From the NCBI GenBank assembly GCA_937907705.1, contig CALCVP010000039.1, positions 1 through 63,404 of the forward strand: a DNA stretch of 63,404 nt, given 5' to 3'. Below the pieces are notes generated by a model. The model was given only the letters and a program-made list of their open reading frames with translations. It was not told the origin of the DNA and did not search any database. Positions 27,077-37,700 of this stretch are shown piece after piece. Numbering within the stretch: the stretch's first letter is position 1; the number at the start of each line of letters is the position of its first letter. This DNA is from an uncultured Prevotella sp. (GTDB taxonomy: Bacteria; Bacteroidota; Bacteroidia; Bacteroidales; Bacteroidaceae). The position numbers and the translations under genes were made by a program.

Positions 27077-30000
27077 TCTTACCACCTTGACAATACGAGA
27101 GGTCAAACCTTGGTGCTCCACCTTCAAGAGCAGTACGCCTTGCGCACGCGTAATCAATGGCGTAGCCGCTGACAATATGCGCTGCTGACCTATCAATTTA
27201 CCGTCAGTAGTATAAATCTTGAGGCGTCCGCCCACTGCATTCTCACCCACATAAAGGGTAGCTGTGGTGCGGTCGTAGCGCAATGCCGGCTGCTGGAGGG
27301 TCGTGCCGCTGATGCCGGCAGTAAACTGATCTGACAGGATTTCGCCCATCAAGCTGTTGAGATACACCTCCAATGCGGTGTAGCCATCAGGGTTCAGTAA
27401 GTTTTGGTCAGCCTTGTCGGGGTCAAGTCCGTGGACTTTCTCCCACTCGTCAGGCATGCCGTCACCATCGGTATCGGTGGGCACAGTGTAGTCTGTAGAG
27501 TAAGTGATAAAGCCCTCAGCATCATTCTCGGTATCTATGATACCAGAATTCTTGCCTTTGGTAGTTCCACCATAAGGCTGGTCGCCATTCCATGCACTGT
27601 TGGCCACACGCTGTTCTATCTTGTCGCGGTTAACAGTACCTGCATGATGCGTAACCTCATACAGCACCTCACTTGCAGGAAGATAGTCGTAAATCATATA
27701 CAGGTCGGGGTCGTAGTTGCCAATATTGCCCGACAGCGAATACTTATAGTAAGCATGTTCGGGTCTGATACGGCTGTCGGCCTTGATGTCTGACAGCTTG
27801 TAATGCTCCGCCTCCATCGCTTTCCAGTTGTCTTTCTCTGAATTGAGGTCGCCTTCTATCACATTGCCGTCAACATACCACTTGGAAGGTGCCCACGAAG
27901 TGGCACCGTTGCGCGCATAGCTTGCCTTGACAAACTTGATGCCCGTTTTGCTGGATGCCATGTTAGGACGGTAGTAGTTGTTGATAAAGTTGCACTCATG
28001 GGCTGAGTTCAAGCCATTGTAAGAGGTAATATCGGCTGTATTCTCGCCGCCATAGCAGCCGCCGGATCCGCCAAAGTTGAAGTTTACATTGTTGATATAC
28101 TCTATAAATACTACATAGTCTTCGCCACGCGCACCGTTGAAGCGCGGACTACGCGAATTGTTGTTGGCCAACAAGTTGCGGTAGTAAGAGGCTGGCGATC
28201 CGCCCCACTGGCAGCCATAGCCACGTGCACCCTTGGAGTGTCCGGCGTTGTAGAGACCCTCATGCACCATAGAGTTCTGCACAGTAAGGAAGTGGCTGTC
28301 GGCAGTATTCATGTTTTCCTCTACCGACCAGCCAAACACGCAGTGGTCAAAGATAAAGTTAGAGCAGTTTTCTGCGCCCAAGGCATTCTCCATCTGTATC
28401 TTTCCGTTCACGTCTTTCTGCCCGATGCGGAAGCGCATATTGCGCACGATGAAGTTCTGCGATCCGCCCAGATTTACTTTGTTGTGCGTAACCACGATGC
28501 CTTCGCCTGGTGCTGTCTGCCCCGCCAACGTCCAGTCGGCACGGTTCACGCGCAAATCAGAGCGCAAAGTAATGTCGCCACTTACGGCAAACACAATAGT
28601 AACAGGCTCACCGGGGTACTGCTGGAACGCCCAGCGCAGCGTACCAGCAGAGCCGTCATCTGCCAAAGAGGTTACAGTAACCACCTTGCCGCCACGTCCG
28701 CCAGTAGCATATTTTCCAAAACCTTCGGCAGTAGGGAACGCCTTTATGCGCTGTGCATCAGCCGGAGCTACGGGCTTGGACACCACACCCTGTCGAGATA
28801 CAGAGCTGAAGGTGTAGCGCGCATCATCGTCTTCAGCCTTCTTCAGTTGGGGCGCGGTGGTAAACTGACAGAACGCACCGTCTTTATAGACAATATATCC
28901 GGCTGTATTGTCGTCGCCTTCCCATGAAATCTCGGTAGGTATTACCACAAAGTTCATCGGTGCCGCTGCACCACGAAGAATCTTTTCGTAGTCAAAAGGC
29001 ACGTCAGAGAACTTCTTGAACATAAACTCCGGTGTCATATAAGCCGCAGCCTCGGCATCTGTAGCCTGACAAGAGAATGCCGCACGCTTGGACACGTCTG
29101 CCAAGGTACCGTCGGCATTGGTGTTTTTATACTCATAGAGCGAACTGGTGTTTTCGGTACCGCCCCACTCTTTCCAGCCGCGTGCATTGATATGGCTGCC
29201 TAACCGGCACTGCATGAACATGGCACCGCAACGTTCTTTCCACGGACGGCCCAAATAATAAGCTCCGTCTGCCACGCCCTCGGCAGCCGTTACGCTGCAA
29301 TGGCGGAAGAACAAGCCCGGATAGAAAGTGGTCTGGCTCAGCTCAGGATACAGCACACGGGTCATAGGCATACTGGTTTCGGCCGGAGCTGTAATGTAGC
29401 CGCCACCTTTCAGGCAGCGCAACTCGCAACGGTCAAACCACTCCATGCCACCGTCATAGATAAAGTCGGTAGCACCCTCAATGGTACAGTTGGTAAAATA
29501 GCCACGCGAACCGGTGTTTGCCTTATACGTATCTTGATAACCGCTCAGCAGACAGTTGTTGAACACATGGGCATCGCCATTGGTAAACAAGGCTTCTGCC
29601 TGCCCTACATTGCCGCTGGTATTGCGTATTGTCAGGTTTTCGGCATAGAAACAAGGGGTGTAGACATTCAAGGCTGCACAGTCGTTATAGGTATTGTCTT
29701 CATGACCTGCACCACGGCTCACACTGGAAGTGAGGATAGTATTGTCGCGGTCTTCGCCAATCAGCGAGACAAACTTGTTCTTGTTCTCTTTGGTTCCTGC
29801 ATAAATATTCTCTTCATACACGCCTTTGCGCACATAGATGATGCCACGTGTGCCGGTAGGCACAGCATCGATAGCGGCTTGTATGCTGTGATAGTCGCCA
29901 CTGCCGTCTTGCGCTACCGTAAACAGCACGATGGGAGCATTGGCGTCAGGAGCAGTCTTCTCATCGGCACTGCCGCCTCCTATATCGCTAAGAGTGCCCA

Positions 30001-30982
30001 CATCGCTTACCGGATGCTCCTTGGCATACTGCGCTTGAGCGGCTGTTATCTCGCTGCCAAATATCTGCACCTTATGCACTCTGGGAGCTTGCTGCTGGTC
30101 ATAAGGGGTGAAACCTTTGGTAAACACAGTGCCTCCTTGCTCTGTCTGCTGCACGGGGTTATTGGGATCTTCGCCGTCCCATACACGCCAACGTATCGAC
30201 ACATCAGATGCATTGATTACATTTTCCATGAAATAGCCCTGGTCTGAAAAGGCGGTATAGCCCAACTTGTGCTTTTCTGAACCCATCCACACCAACGGCT
30301 TCCAGTCGCCATCACCAATCTTATAGTCGCACTTGATGCCTCGTCCCCAGGCTGTAGACGACCACGACCACTGCACACGCTCCACATAGGGTATGTGGTC
30401 TATCTCCATCCAGCCGTGTTGAGACACCTTATTGCCTGCTTCGTCTTTCACAGCAGCATCACGGCACATCTGCACAAAGCCCGCCTCGCCACGCGTAGGC
30501 TTGCCGTCGCTGCCGTATTGGATGTTGTCTTCCAGATAAGTTGTATGGCCCGCTACCGTCCAGTTGTTCATATTGGAAGCACTGTTGCCACAAGCCTTCT
30601 GCCCTAAATAGTACTGGCGGGCAAAGGCTGCCGTAGCTCCACCCAGTCCACTGGCAGAGAGTCTGTTGGCAAAAGTGCAGTTATGGAACAGCACTGGATA
30701 GCCAATGGTAGTGCCGCCATTGGCTGGCACATCGACCACCAAGTTTACATAACCGCCCGAACTGTAAGCAGGACAGTCTACACTGGTCTTGCCTTTCCAT
30801 GTATCAGGCCACGACTCATCGCTGAAATCAATGTCGATTATCTTGGGATATGTTGACGAATTGCTCCACTGAGCCACTACTGATGAAGGGTCAAGACTGC
30901 CCTCTATCGTAGCCACAGCACGCTGCCCCAACAGCAAAGCCATGCCAACAAGAGCCCAAAATCTGGTTTTCTTTAGTTTCAT
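27074..30982 (-). CDS. Secreted pectin methylesterase (CE8) - pectate lyase (PL1) fusion with T9SS sorting domain
   Basis: A 1302-aa multidomain enzyme. After a signal peptide (to about residue 25) and a roughly 320-residue N-terminal region I cannot name comes a CE8 pectin methylesterase (about 350-660: FTVAQDGSGDYHSIQAAIDAVP, SGYQDTY and GATDFIYDGG with the two catalytic Asp). A PL1-type pectate lyase follows (about 745-1130: GFGKYATGGRGGKVVTVTSL, ADWTLAGQTAPGEGI, NFIVRNMRFRIG), then a calcium-binding DTDGDGMPDEWE segment and a C-terminal domain (LKIYTTDGKLIGQQ ... SRIVKVVR) of type IX secretion form. It would de-esterify and then cleave homogalacturonan outside the cell. It ends the pectin locus downstream of the SusC/SusD pair and has its own 330-bp leader region. 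Confidence 0.9.
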   Translation of the reverse strand: MKLKKTRFWALVGMALLLGQRAVATIEGSLDPSSVVAQWSNSSTYPKIIDIDFSDESWPDTWKGKTSVDCPAYSSGGYVNLVVDVPANGGTTIGYPVLFHNCTFANRLSASGLGGATAAFARQYYLGQKACGNSASNMNNWTVAGHTTYLEDNIQYGSDGKPTRGEAGFVQMCRDAAVKDEAGNKVSQHGWMEIDHIPYVERVQWSWSSTAWGRGIKCDYKIGDGDWKPLVWMGSEKHKLGYTAFSDQGYFMENVINASDVSIRWRVWDGEDPNNPVQQTEQGGTVFTKGFTPYDQQQAPRVHKVQIFGSEITAAQAQYAKEHPVSDVGTLSDIGGGSADEKTAPDANAPIVLFTVAQDGSGDYHSIQAAIDAVPTGTRGIIYVRKGVYEENIYAGTKENKNKFVSLIGEDRDNTILTSSVSRGAGHEDNTYNDCAALNVYTPCFYAENLTIRNTSGNVGQAEALFTNGDAHVFNNCLLSGYQDTYKANTGSRGYFTNCTIEGATDFIYDGGMEWFDRCELRCLKGGGYITAPAETSMPMTRVLYPELSQTTFYPGLFFRHCSVTAAEGVADGAYYLGRPWKERCGAMFMQCRLGSHINARGWKEWGGTENTSSLYEYKNTNADGTLADVSKRAAFSCQATDAEAAAYMTPEFMFKKFSDVPFDYEKILRGAAAPMNFVVIPTEISWEGDDNTAGYIVYKDGAFCQFTTAPQLKKAEDDDARYTFSSVSRQGVVSKPVAPADAQRIKAFPTAEGFGKYATGGRGGKVVTVTSLADDGSAGTLRWAFQQYPGEPVTIVFAVSGDITLRSDLRVNRADWTLAGQTAPGEGIVVTHNKVNLGGSQNFIVRNMRFRIGQKDVNGKIQMENALGAENCSNFIFDHCVFGWSVEENMNTADSHFLTVQNSMVHEGLYNAGHSKGARGYGCQWGGSPASYYRNLLANNNSRSPRFNGARGEDYVVFIEYINNVNFNFGGSGGCYGGENTADITSYNGLNSAHECNFINNYYRPNMASSKTGIKFVKASYARNGATSWAPSKWYVDGNVIEGDLNSEKDNWKAMEAEHYKLSDIKADSRIRPEHAYYKYSLSGNIGNYDPDLYMIYDYLPASEVLYEVTHHAGTVNRDKIEQRVANSAWNGDQPYGGTTKGKNSGIIDTENDAEGFITYSTDYTVPTDTDGDGMPDEWEKVHGLDPDKADQNLLNPDGYTALEVYLNSLMGEILSDQFTAGISGTTLQQPALRYDRTTATLYVGENAVGGRLKIYTTDGKLIGQQRILSAATPLITRAQGVLLLKVEHQGLTSRIVKVVR

Positions 30983-31318
30983 ATTGTTTCTATTTTAGTA
31001 AATGTATGCGTTTGTAGTCAGTTGAATAACAAGTAACAGTTGGTTGAACAGTGAACAATATTTCGCACTATCATTATTTATAGTTAGGCTACATGAAAGG
31101 TATCGTTTACAGAACAACAAACAAGTAACCCACCAAAAGGCAGAACAAAGATGAGAGTAACTGCCAAACAGAAAAACCTCCCGATACAAGCCCAAAAGCC
31201 TGTCGGGAGGTCTATTCTTTTTATAGGATGCCTGACATATACATGAATAGCTGTTATCAAAGATTAAAATGACACTGCCCACATATATGTATCAAGCAAA
31301 CCCGTTGTCAATTCTTTA
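30983..31318. other. Intergenic stretch before the pectinase gene
   Basis: 336 bp without a gene. It holds a terminator for the upstream secreted-protein gene (31172-31211). No full -7/-33 promoter for the pectinase was found, so partial read-through is possible. Confidence 0.5.
31172..31211 (-). terminator. Terminator downstream of the secreted-protein gene
   Basis: A 9-bp GC-rich stem (31176-31184 with 31203-31211). On the minus strand it is followed by TTTTT (31172-31176), about 110 nt past the stop of the 31319-32353 gene. Confidence 0.65.
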
Positions 31319-32353
31319 TTATTTAACAACAAACTTCTGACCGTTCTGAATGTAAAGACCCTTAACAAGAGCTGCCTTGTCGGTACCGGCTACACGACCG
31401 TCGATAGTGTAGATAGTATTGTTAGCCTTCACAGTATTGTTCTCTACAATGCTGTTGATATCGGTAGAGTAAGGAGCGCTCCACTGTGCACCGTCTGCTG
31501 TAATGTCAATTGAACGTGTCTGAGCACCGTCGGTGCCACAAATCAAAGCGTAACCCATCAAGTAAGCCTTCTTCTTGAAAGCAACAACGAAGTTGCCGTC
31601 TGCGGTCCAAGGAATCAAGTTAGCACCCTGAACGATTTGGCCATCAGCGTTAGTCTCCTTCTCATAGAACTGCAAGTACATGTTGACAACTTCTGTATCA
31701 TCAGCTTTCTTGTTGATGTCAAGGCTGGACTTTGTCATCTCGTCCTCAGTGCCATCCTGTCTGTTGGTCAGGTCAACAACAAACTTCAATGGCTTGGTAA
31801 AGCTCATCTCGGTCCAAGTGTCAGTAGCGAAACCGGGAGCTTTATAACTCTTGAGCTTGCGGTTGGTAGGGTCTCCCTCATAGTGAATGTATTCATCAGG
31901 GTTGCCGTTGTACTCACGCGCATAAACCTGAAGCTGACCTTGAGAAGCCAAGTAGAACACAATCTGCTTAACATTAGATACGCCCTCTGGGTTGAACTCA
32001 TCCTTCAGCTTGATTTCAGTGTTTGTATTCAGAGTAGCATATGTACCTTTTGCAAAAGTAATGCCAGTCTCCGGATCTGTATAGTCATTCAAAAGATTGT
32101 GGTAGTTGGCACCTGCTGCCGTACCGCCTGAAAGAGGAAGAGTGTTGCCGTCAGCATCAAGTTCAGCGTTATTAAGCTGCCCCAACATATCGGCTGTAAC
32201 CTCATCGCCTTTGTTTTCGTCAGTAACGGTCTGGCCGTCTGCCACCTTCAAAGCTGTTTTTACTACCAAGTTATTCTGCAATTTGTAAGACTGTGCGTTA
32301 GCAGCGCCAACGCCCAGCATAGCCACAAGGGCCAAAGTGTAAATTTTCTTCAT
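31319..32353 (-). CDS. Secreted protein of the pectin locus with T9SS-like C-terminus
   Basis: A 344-aa protein with a clear signal peptide (MKKIYTLALVAMLGVGAANAQ). The body is beta-rich and has no domain I recognise; the stretch YHNLLNDYTDPETGITFAKGTYATLNTNTEI suggests a jelly-roll or carbohydrate-binding fold, but this is a guess. The last 35 residues (NTIYTIDGRVAGTDKAALVKGLYIQNGQKFVVK) match the pattern of type IX secretion sorting domains. It lies about 250 bp after susD and before the pectinase, so a surface or secreted role in pectin binding is inferred from place only. Confidence 0.65.
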   Translation of the reverse strand: MKKIYTLALVAMLGVGAANAQSYKLQNNLVVKTALKVADGQTVTDENKGDEVTADMLGQLNNAELDADGNTLPLSGGTAAGANYHNLLNDYTDPETGITFAKGTYATLNTNTEIKLKDEFNPEGVSNVKQIVFYLASQGQLQVYAREYNGNPDEYIHYEGDPTNRKLKSYKAPGFATDTWTEMSFTKPLKFVVDLTNRQDGTEDEMTKSSLDINKKADDTEVVNMYLQFYEKETNADGQIVQGANLIPWTADGNFVVAFKKKAYLMGYALICGTDGAQTRSIDITADGAQWSAPYSTDINSIVENNTVKANNTIYTIDGRVAGTDKAALVKGLYIQNGQKFVVK

Positions 32354-32606
32354 AAGATTAATAATTTAATTAATATTGTAAATAAGTATAAGATTTGTAC
32401 ATATTATCATCCTGTCGGTTGCCGGCTATCGGCAGCCGACAGGATAAAAGCCAGTGTTATTGATATTCTCTATATTCTGTTGCTCTTTCAAGCATCGTTG
32501 AAAGCTGTTCAATTGATATTCAAACACAATTCAAATGGTCTTTGAATGCCGTTCAAACAATGTTGAAAAGCAACTTAATCTTATTATGGAAGCCAAGCAA
32601 TATGAC

Positions 32607-34679
32607 TTACTTTTCGTAGCCGTCAAGACCCGACTTGGATGTTGTACCATAGCCATTGTCGCCATACTCGTCAGCATTGTCAATCTGCTGGAGGAACTTC
32701 TGGCTGATAGGACGGTACTTGTCGTAGTCGTGGATGCTTGCAGCAGCACGGTTATTCTTGCCTGTAAGGTAAGTCTTGTTCAACTTTCCATGGCGCTGCA
32801 ATACAGCCCAGCGCTGGTATTCGCCAGCCAACTCACGTGCATATTCATTGAGCACATCGTCTTCAGTGGCAGTGGCAAGGGTGTAAGTAGCCTCGCTCAC
32901 ACCTGGTCTTGCAGCACGTTTGCGCAGCTTGTTGATGTATTTGGCAGCCTCTCCACCATTGCCGAGCTTCTGATATGCCTCAGCAGCGATAAGATATACT
33001 TCAGCAGAACGCATCACAAAGACGTCGCCATTCTTGACTTGGAGGTTAGAACCGTAGAATACGCCCTTATAGTTCCACTGGTATTTGTTCAGGCATGGGT
33101 AGCACTGATACAACGGGTTGGTAGCACCATACTTGTCAGCCCAAGCATTGCCTTGGTTGGTTGACCAGTAGTAGCCGTTCTCATCAAACAAATCGTCGAT
33201 GTTGACACATGCGTAAACACGGTCTGCACGAGCGTCTTTGTCCATTGCTTTCTTGGAAAGATAAAGGAAAATACGGTTTTCGTCCTTGTTGATACCATAC
33301 TTATCGTTAGTGTCGTAGTCGTAAACGTAAACGTTCTTCACGTCTTTCTGGAGCTTGGTGATATCGCCTGATGTCTCGCCAAGAGGCCAAACAGAAGCTG
33401 TATATTGGTTACCACCTGATACAGAGGTTTCTGCTGCACAGTCAGCATAAGGATAGATAGTGCCTGTTTTGCCAATACCATAAAGGGTAGCTGTCTTTTT
33501 GTTGATGGTAGCTTTCTGCGAATTGTATGCTATCCAGCCTGGTTGTGCCATTGAGAAAGAACCGAATGCAGTCTGGAATGTATTCTCCCAACGCTTGTCC
33601 CATGTAGGATCGTAAAGGTCGAGCAGATACTTTGAAGGAGCGATAACACCCTCATTGGTACGTCCATAGAGATAGTTCTGCTTGTCGCTCTTAATCTTTG
33701 AGATAGCAGAGCAAAGGCTCTGGTTCCAATAGCAGAATGCAAATATCTTGTTTTTGCCTGCACTTGAATAGTTCCAAGTCTCTTGGTCTACGTCTGCATC
33801 AATGCCGGGAGCCTCAAAGAGAGCCTCTTTGTTGTTGCGGTTGTTGGCCTGTGCCCATACGTCTGACACGTCATTGTAGAGATAACCACCGTATTTTGCA
33901 CCGCCGTTCTCTGTGTCTGCCACGAAGTCAGCAGCCAAATCAGCAGCTTTCTGCCAGTAAGAACCACCGTCAGCAGGTGTCAAGTTCTGACCGGCAGCCT
34001 GTGCATAAGCGCGGCAAAGCATGCCGAGTGCAGCCTTTTTGGTAGCACGTGCACGGTTGTTGTTGTAAGGTGTGACGTTCAGATTATCCATTGCATACTT
34101 CAAGTCGCTGATAACTGAAGTGTAAATCTCGGTCAATGTGTTACGCTTTGGCGAGAGGTCAATGCTCTGCTCCACATCATGCGTAACCAATGTGATAGGT
34201 CCGAAATAGGTAGTGAGCATCAAATGGTAGTAGCCACGAAGGAAACGAGCCTCTGCATAAAGTTGCTTAACGGCTTCGGTGTTTTCGTTTTCAGGCTCCT
34301 TTAACATTTTCTCACCGTTTTCAATTACCGTATTACAGTTGCCAAGTGCACTGTAACACTGTGTGAACACGTTGTCCCAAGGTTTGCCTGCGTAAGGAAC
34401 AAGTCCATCATAATAGAACAGCTCCTTACGGTTGTCGCTGTTCTTGGATGTAATCCACAGGTCTGTACCGCACTCTGTTACTGCCATAAAGTCGCTGGAA
34501 GAGTACATCTGCATGGAAATAGGCTCGTAACATTTAGCCTGCATGCCATACCACTTGTCAAAGCTGGTAAGGCCTTCACTGGTATCAGAGCCCAATGGGT
34601 TGTACTCATCCAAGGAGCAAGATGCCAACAGCGCTACGGCACAGAATGCCATGGCTGATTTTAATATATTCTTATTCAT
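32607..34679 (-). CDS. SusD/RagB family lipoprotein of the pectin locus
   Basis: A 690-aa SusD-like surface lipoprotein, longer than the usual 500-600 aa. The lipobox VALLASCSLDEYNP puts the acylated Cys at about residue 21. The SusD signature is present: YAEARFLRGYYHLMLTTYFGPITLVTHDV, then helical repeats and the C-terminal QVKNGDVFVMRSAEVYLIAAEAYQKLGNGGEA and NEYARELAGEYQRWAVLQRHGKL. The extra length lies in the middle loops, which probably shape the glycan site. It follows its SusC partner by 29 bp. Confidence 0.94.
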   Translation of the reverse strand: MNKNILKSAMAFCAVALLASCSLDEYNPLGSDTSEGLTSFDKWYGMQAKCYEPISMQMYSSSDFMAVTECGTDLWITSKNSDNRKELFYYDGLVPYAGKPWDNVFTQCYSALGNCNTVIENGEKMLKEPENENTEAVKQLYAEARFLRGYYHLMLTTYFGPITLVTHDVEQSIDLSPKRNTLTEIYTSVISDLKYAMDNLNVTPYNNNRARATKKAALGMLCRAYAQAAGQNLTPADGGSYWQKAADLAADFVADTENGGAKYGGYLYNDVSDVWAQANNRNNKEALFEAPGIDADVDQETWNYSSAGKNKIFAFCYWNQSLCSAISKIKSDKQNYLYGRTNEGVIAPSKYLLDLYDPTWDKRWENTFQTAFGSFSMAQPGWIAYNSQKATINKKTATLYGIGKTGTIYPYADCAAETSVSGGNQYTASVWPLGETSGDITKLQKDVKNVYVYDYDTNDKYGINKDENRIFLYLSKKAMDKDARADRVYACVNIDDLFDENGYYWSTNQGNAWADKYGATNPLYQCYPCLNKYQWNYKGVFYGSNLQVKNGDVFVMRSAEVYLIAAEAYQKLGNGGEAAKYINKLRKRAARPGVSEATYTLATATEDDVLNEYARELAGEYQRWAVLQRHGKLNKTYLTGKNNRAAASIHDYDKYRPISQKFLQQIDNADEYGDNGYGTTSKSGLDGYEK

Positions 34680-34708
34680 TTTATTCTGTTATTTTATAAT
34701 TCAAACGA

Positions 34709-37700
34709 TTAGAATGACAAGTTAAGACCGAATACCAACTGCTTGGTCAACGGGTAGTTGAAAGAACCGTTCATTTCCGGATCATAGTCTTTCAAGAGGT
34801 GGCTCTTGGCTACAATCAGAGGGTTGGTGATAGTTCCATAGAGGCGGAAGTTGGCAATACCCAATGACTTGCAGAGTTTACTTGGCAATGTGTAGCCCAA
34901 GGTAATGTTCTTAATCTTGAAGAATGAACCGTCAACGTATGCTCTTGCAGCAAATCCGTTGTAGTAGCTGAGCTTGTCTGTGATGCTTGCGTTCATCGCA
35001 GGAAAGTCGTTAGAAGGATTGGTTTCAGACCAAACATTGAAGTAGGTAGGATAGTTGTTGACACCTGTTGGGTCGTAGTCGGTAAGCAGAGAGTACTTGA
35101 TCATCTGTCCCCAACGCATGTACATGTAGATGCTGAGGTCGAAGTTCTTGTACTTGAAGTTGTTTTGGAAGCCGAGAGACCAGTCCGGTGAGTTATGGCC
35201 AATTACCTGCATGTCTGCAGAAGAGATTTCGTATGGGTTTGCAGCATTGTAAACCTTCTCTTCGCCATCTACGTTCTTGGTATAGTAAACAGAACCGTCA
35301 GCATCCTGATGGCGTGTCAGCCCTGGAACATCAATATTGAAAGAACCCGGCTTTTGACCAAAGCAGGCAGCATCGGCTTCCTGATCTTTCTGCCAGATGC
35401 CGTTGAGTTTATAGTGGTAGTAAGCGTTGACCGGTGATCCTACTGCATAAACGCGGTCGTCTTTGATTACCTTTTCGTTGGCTGTACCTGTCAACTTGGT
35501 AATTTTCTCCTTATTATAAGAGAATGTGAGTGTAGAGTTCCAGGTAAAGTCTTTGGTTATAATGTTACGTGTGTTGAGCGAGAACTCGACACCTTTGTTG
35601 TTGGTCTTTGCCAAGTTGACATTGGTGTTGAACTGTGTGCTCACATTGTATGCACCGAGTGTTACAGGGAGCAGTTTGTTCCAGATGACGCCTTCGGTAT
35701 TGGTGTTGTACAAGTCGAGTACCATTTCAATGCGTCCGTTCAGCACGGCAGCATCCAAACCTACGTTCCAGTTCTTTGATCGCTCCCAAGTAAGCAATGG
35801 GTTGGCCACGGTGTTGGAGTAACCGTAAGTAGTAATCTTCTCGCCACCCAAGGTGAGATAGCCCTGCTCAAGGTTGGTTACTGAAGAGTAAGGATTGATA
35901 ATTGAGGTACTACCCGTTTCACCATAACCTAAACGGAGCTTCAAGTTGTCAAGCCAGCTGCGTGTGCTCTCCATGAATTTCTCGTCAGAGATACGCCATC
36001 CAAGAGCGAAAGCAGGATAAGTAGCCCACTTGTGACCGTCAGCAAGGCGTGAAGAACCGTCATGACGTACTGATACAGAAGCCAAGTAACGGCCCAGGTA
36101 AGAGTAGTTGATACGGCCGATAAGACCGAAACCTTTGCTCATGGTGTAGCTTGAACTACCTGACTTTTGGTAAGCATTGGCAAGGTTGTACCACAGATAT
36201 GAGTTGTTAAGAATACCTGTACCTGAAGAAAGTACATTGTCGTTGCGGTTGTGGTTCCAAGAGGTTACGCCTGTTACGGTAAACTCGTGGTCCTTGGCAA
36301 TGTTGAACTGATAGGTCAAGATGTTTTCCCACTTGTAGCTGTAGCTACGGCTCTCGCTGATAGAAGCCTTGGTATCGGTGAGCACATTGCCGCCTGCCTT
36401 GATAAAGTTGTAAGAGCCTTGACCCTGGAAGCTGTTGCTGCGAGAGTATGTCAATGTACCGTTTACGCGGCTTTCCCAAGTAAAGTTCTTGAAAGGAGTA
36501 ATCTTGATGTATGGGTTAACATAGAGCTTAGAGTTCTGGCTCTGTGCGCGGTAGTTGCTCTTGTTGTTGACCAGCAGGTTGATGTAGTTGGCATCGCCCT
36601 CGATAGGATACTCTGTAAGGTTGCCATACTCGTCATAGAGGTCGCCGTAAGGAATAGCTGTCATGGCATCTTCAAGCTTGGCAAATGGATTGTTCTTGTG
36701 AACGTATGAACCCTGCAAGCCGATACCGGCTGTCAACCACTTGTTTACGGTGTGGTCGATGCGGATGTTGGTAGAATATACCTTATAGTCATCGTCTCTG
36801 TACTGACCCTGCTCGTCAGAGAAGTTCAAGGACATGTAAGCCTTTGTCTGGTCTGTACCGCCTGACAGAGACACTGAATAGTTCTGGATAGTACCTGTCT
36901 TGAGCAGCTCTTTTTCCCAGTCAATGAACTTGCCGTTCTTGTAAGCCTCGTAGTAGTTAGGATTGCTCAAGAAGAGGTTTTCATCGTCAACATAGGTACC
37001 TGCGTTGATGGCTGCATCGCGAAGGCCCTGTATATAGGTCTCGCCTTGTCGTACCTCTGGCATTTCAGACCAGCCGTTGATACCGAAATAAGCGTTCATG
37101 CCCACAGTGAGCTTGCCCTTCTTGCCGCCCTTTGTGGTTATGAGGATTACACCGTTGGCACCTGAAGAACCGTAGATAGCTGTAGAAGATGCATCTTTCA
37201 ACACCTCGATGCTCTCGATATCGTTGGGGTTCAGTGTGCTGTAATCGCCAGGCATACCGTCGATAATAAAGAGAGGTGAGGTGCCTGAGTCTGAGAATGA
37301 GCGGTTACCGCGCAACTGAATCTTTACGCCAGAACCGGCCTGACCGCTCTCTTTGGTAATGTCAAGACCTGACACGCGACCCTGCAATGACTGCATAGGG
37401 TTAACGGCAGGTGTCATAGTAATATCTTCGCTCTTTACAGAAGCGATTGCACCTGTCAAGTCGCGCTTCTTTTGGGTACCGTAACCGATAACTACCACAT
37501 CGTCAAGACCGATAACATCGGGTTCCATCTTAACGTTAACTTGATTGTTGGCACCTACCTTTACTACCTGATCTTTATAGCCGGTATAAGATATTTTGAG
37601 TGATGCGCCCTGTGGCACGTTGATAGAAAAGTTACCGTCAAGGTCGGTAACAGCAGCGCCCTTGGCACCCTGCACAAGTACGGTAACACCAATCATCGGT

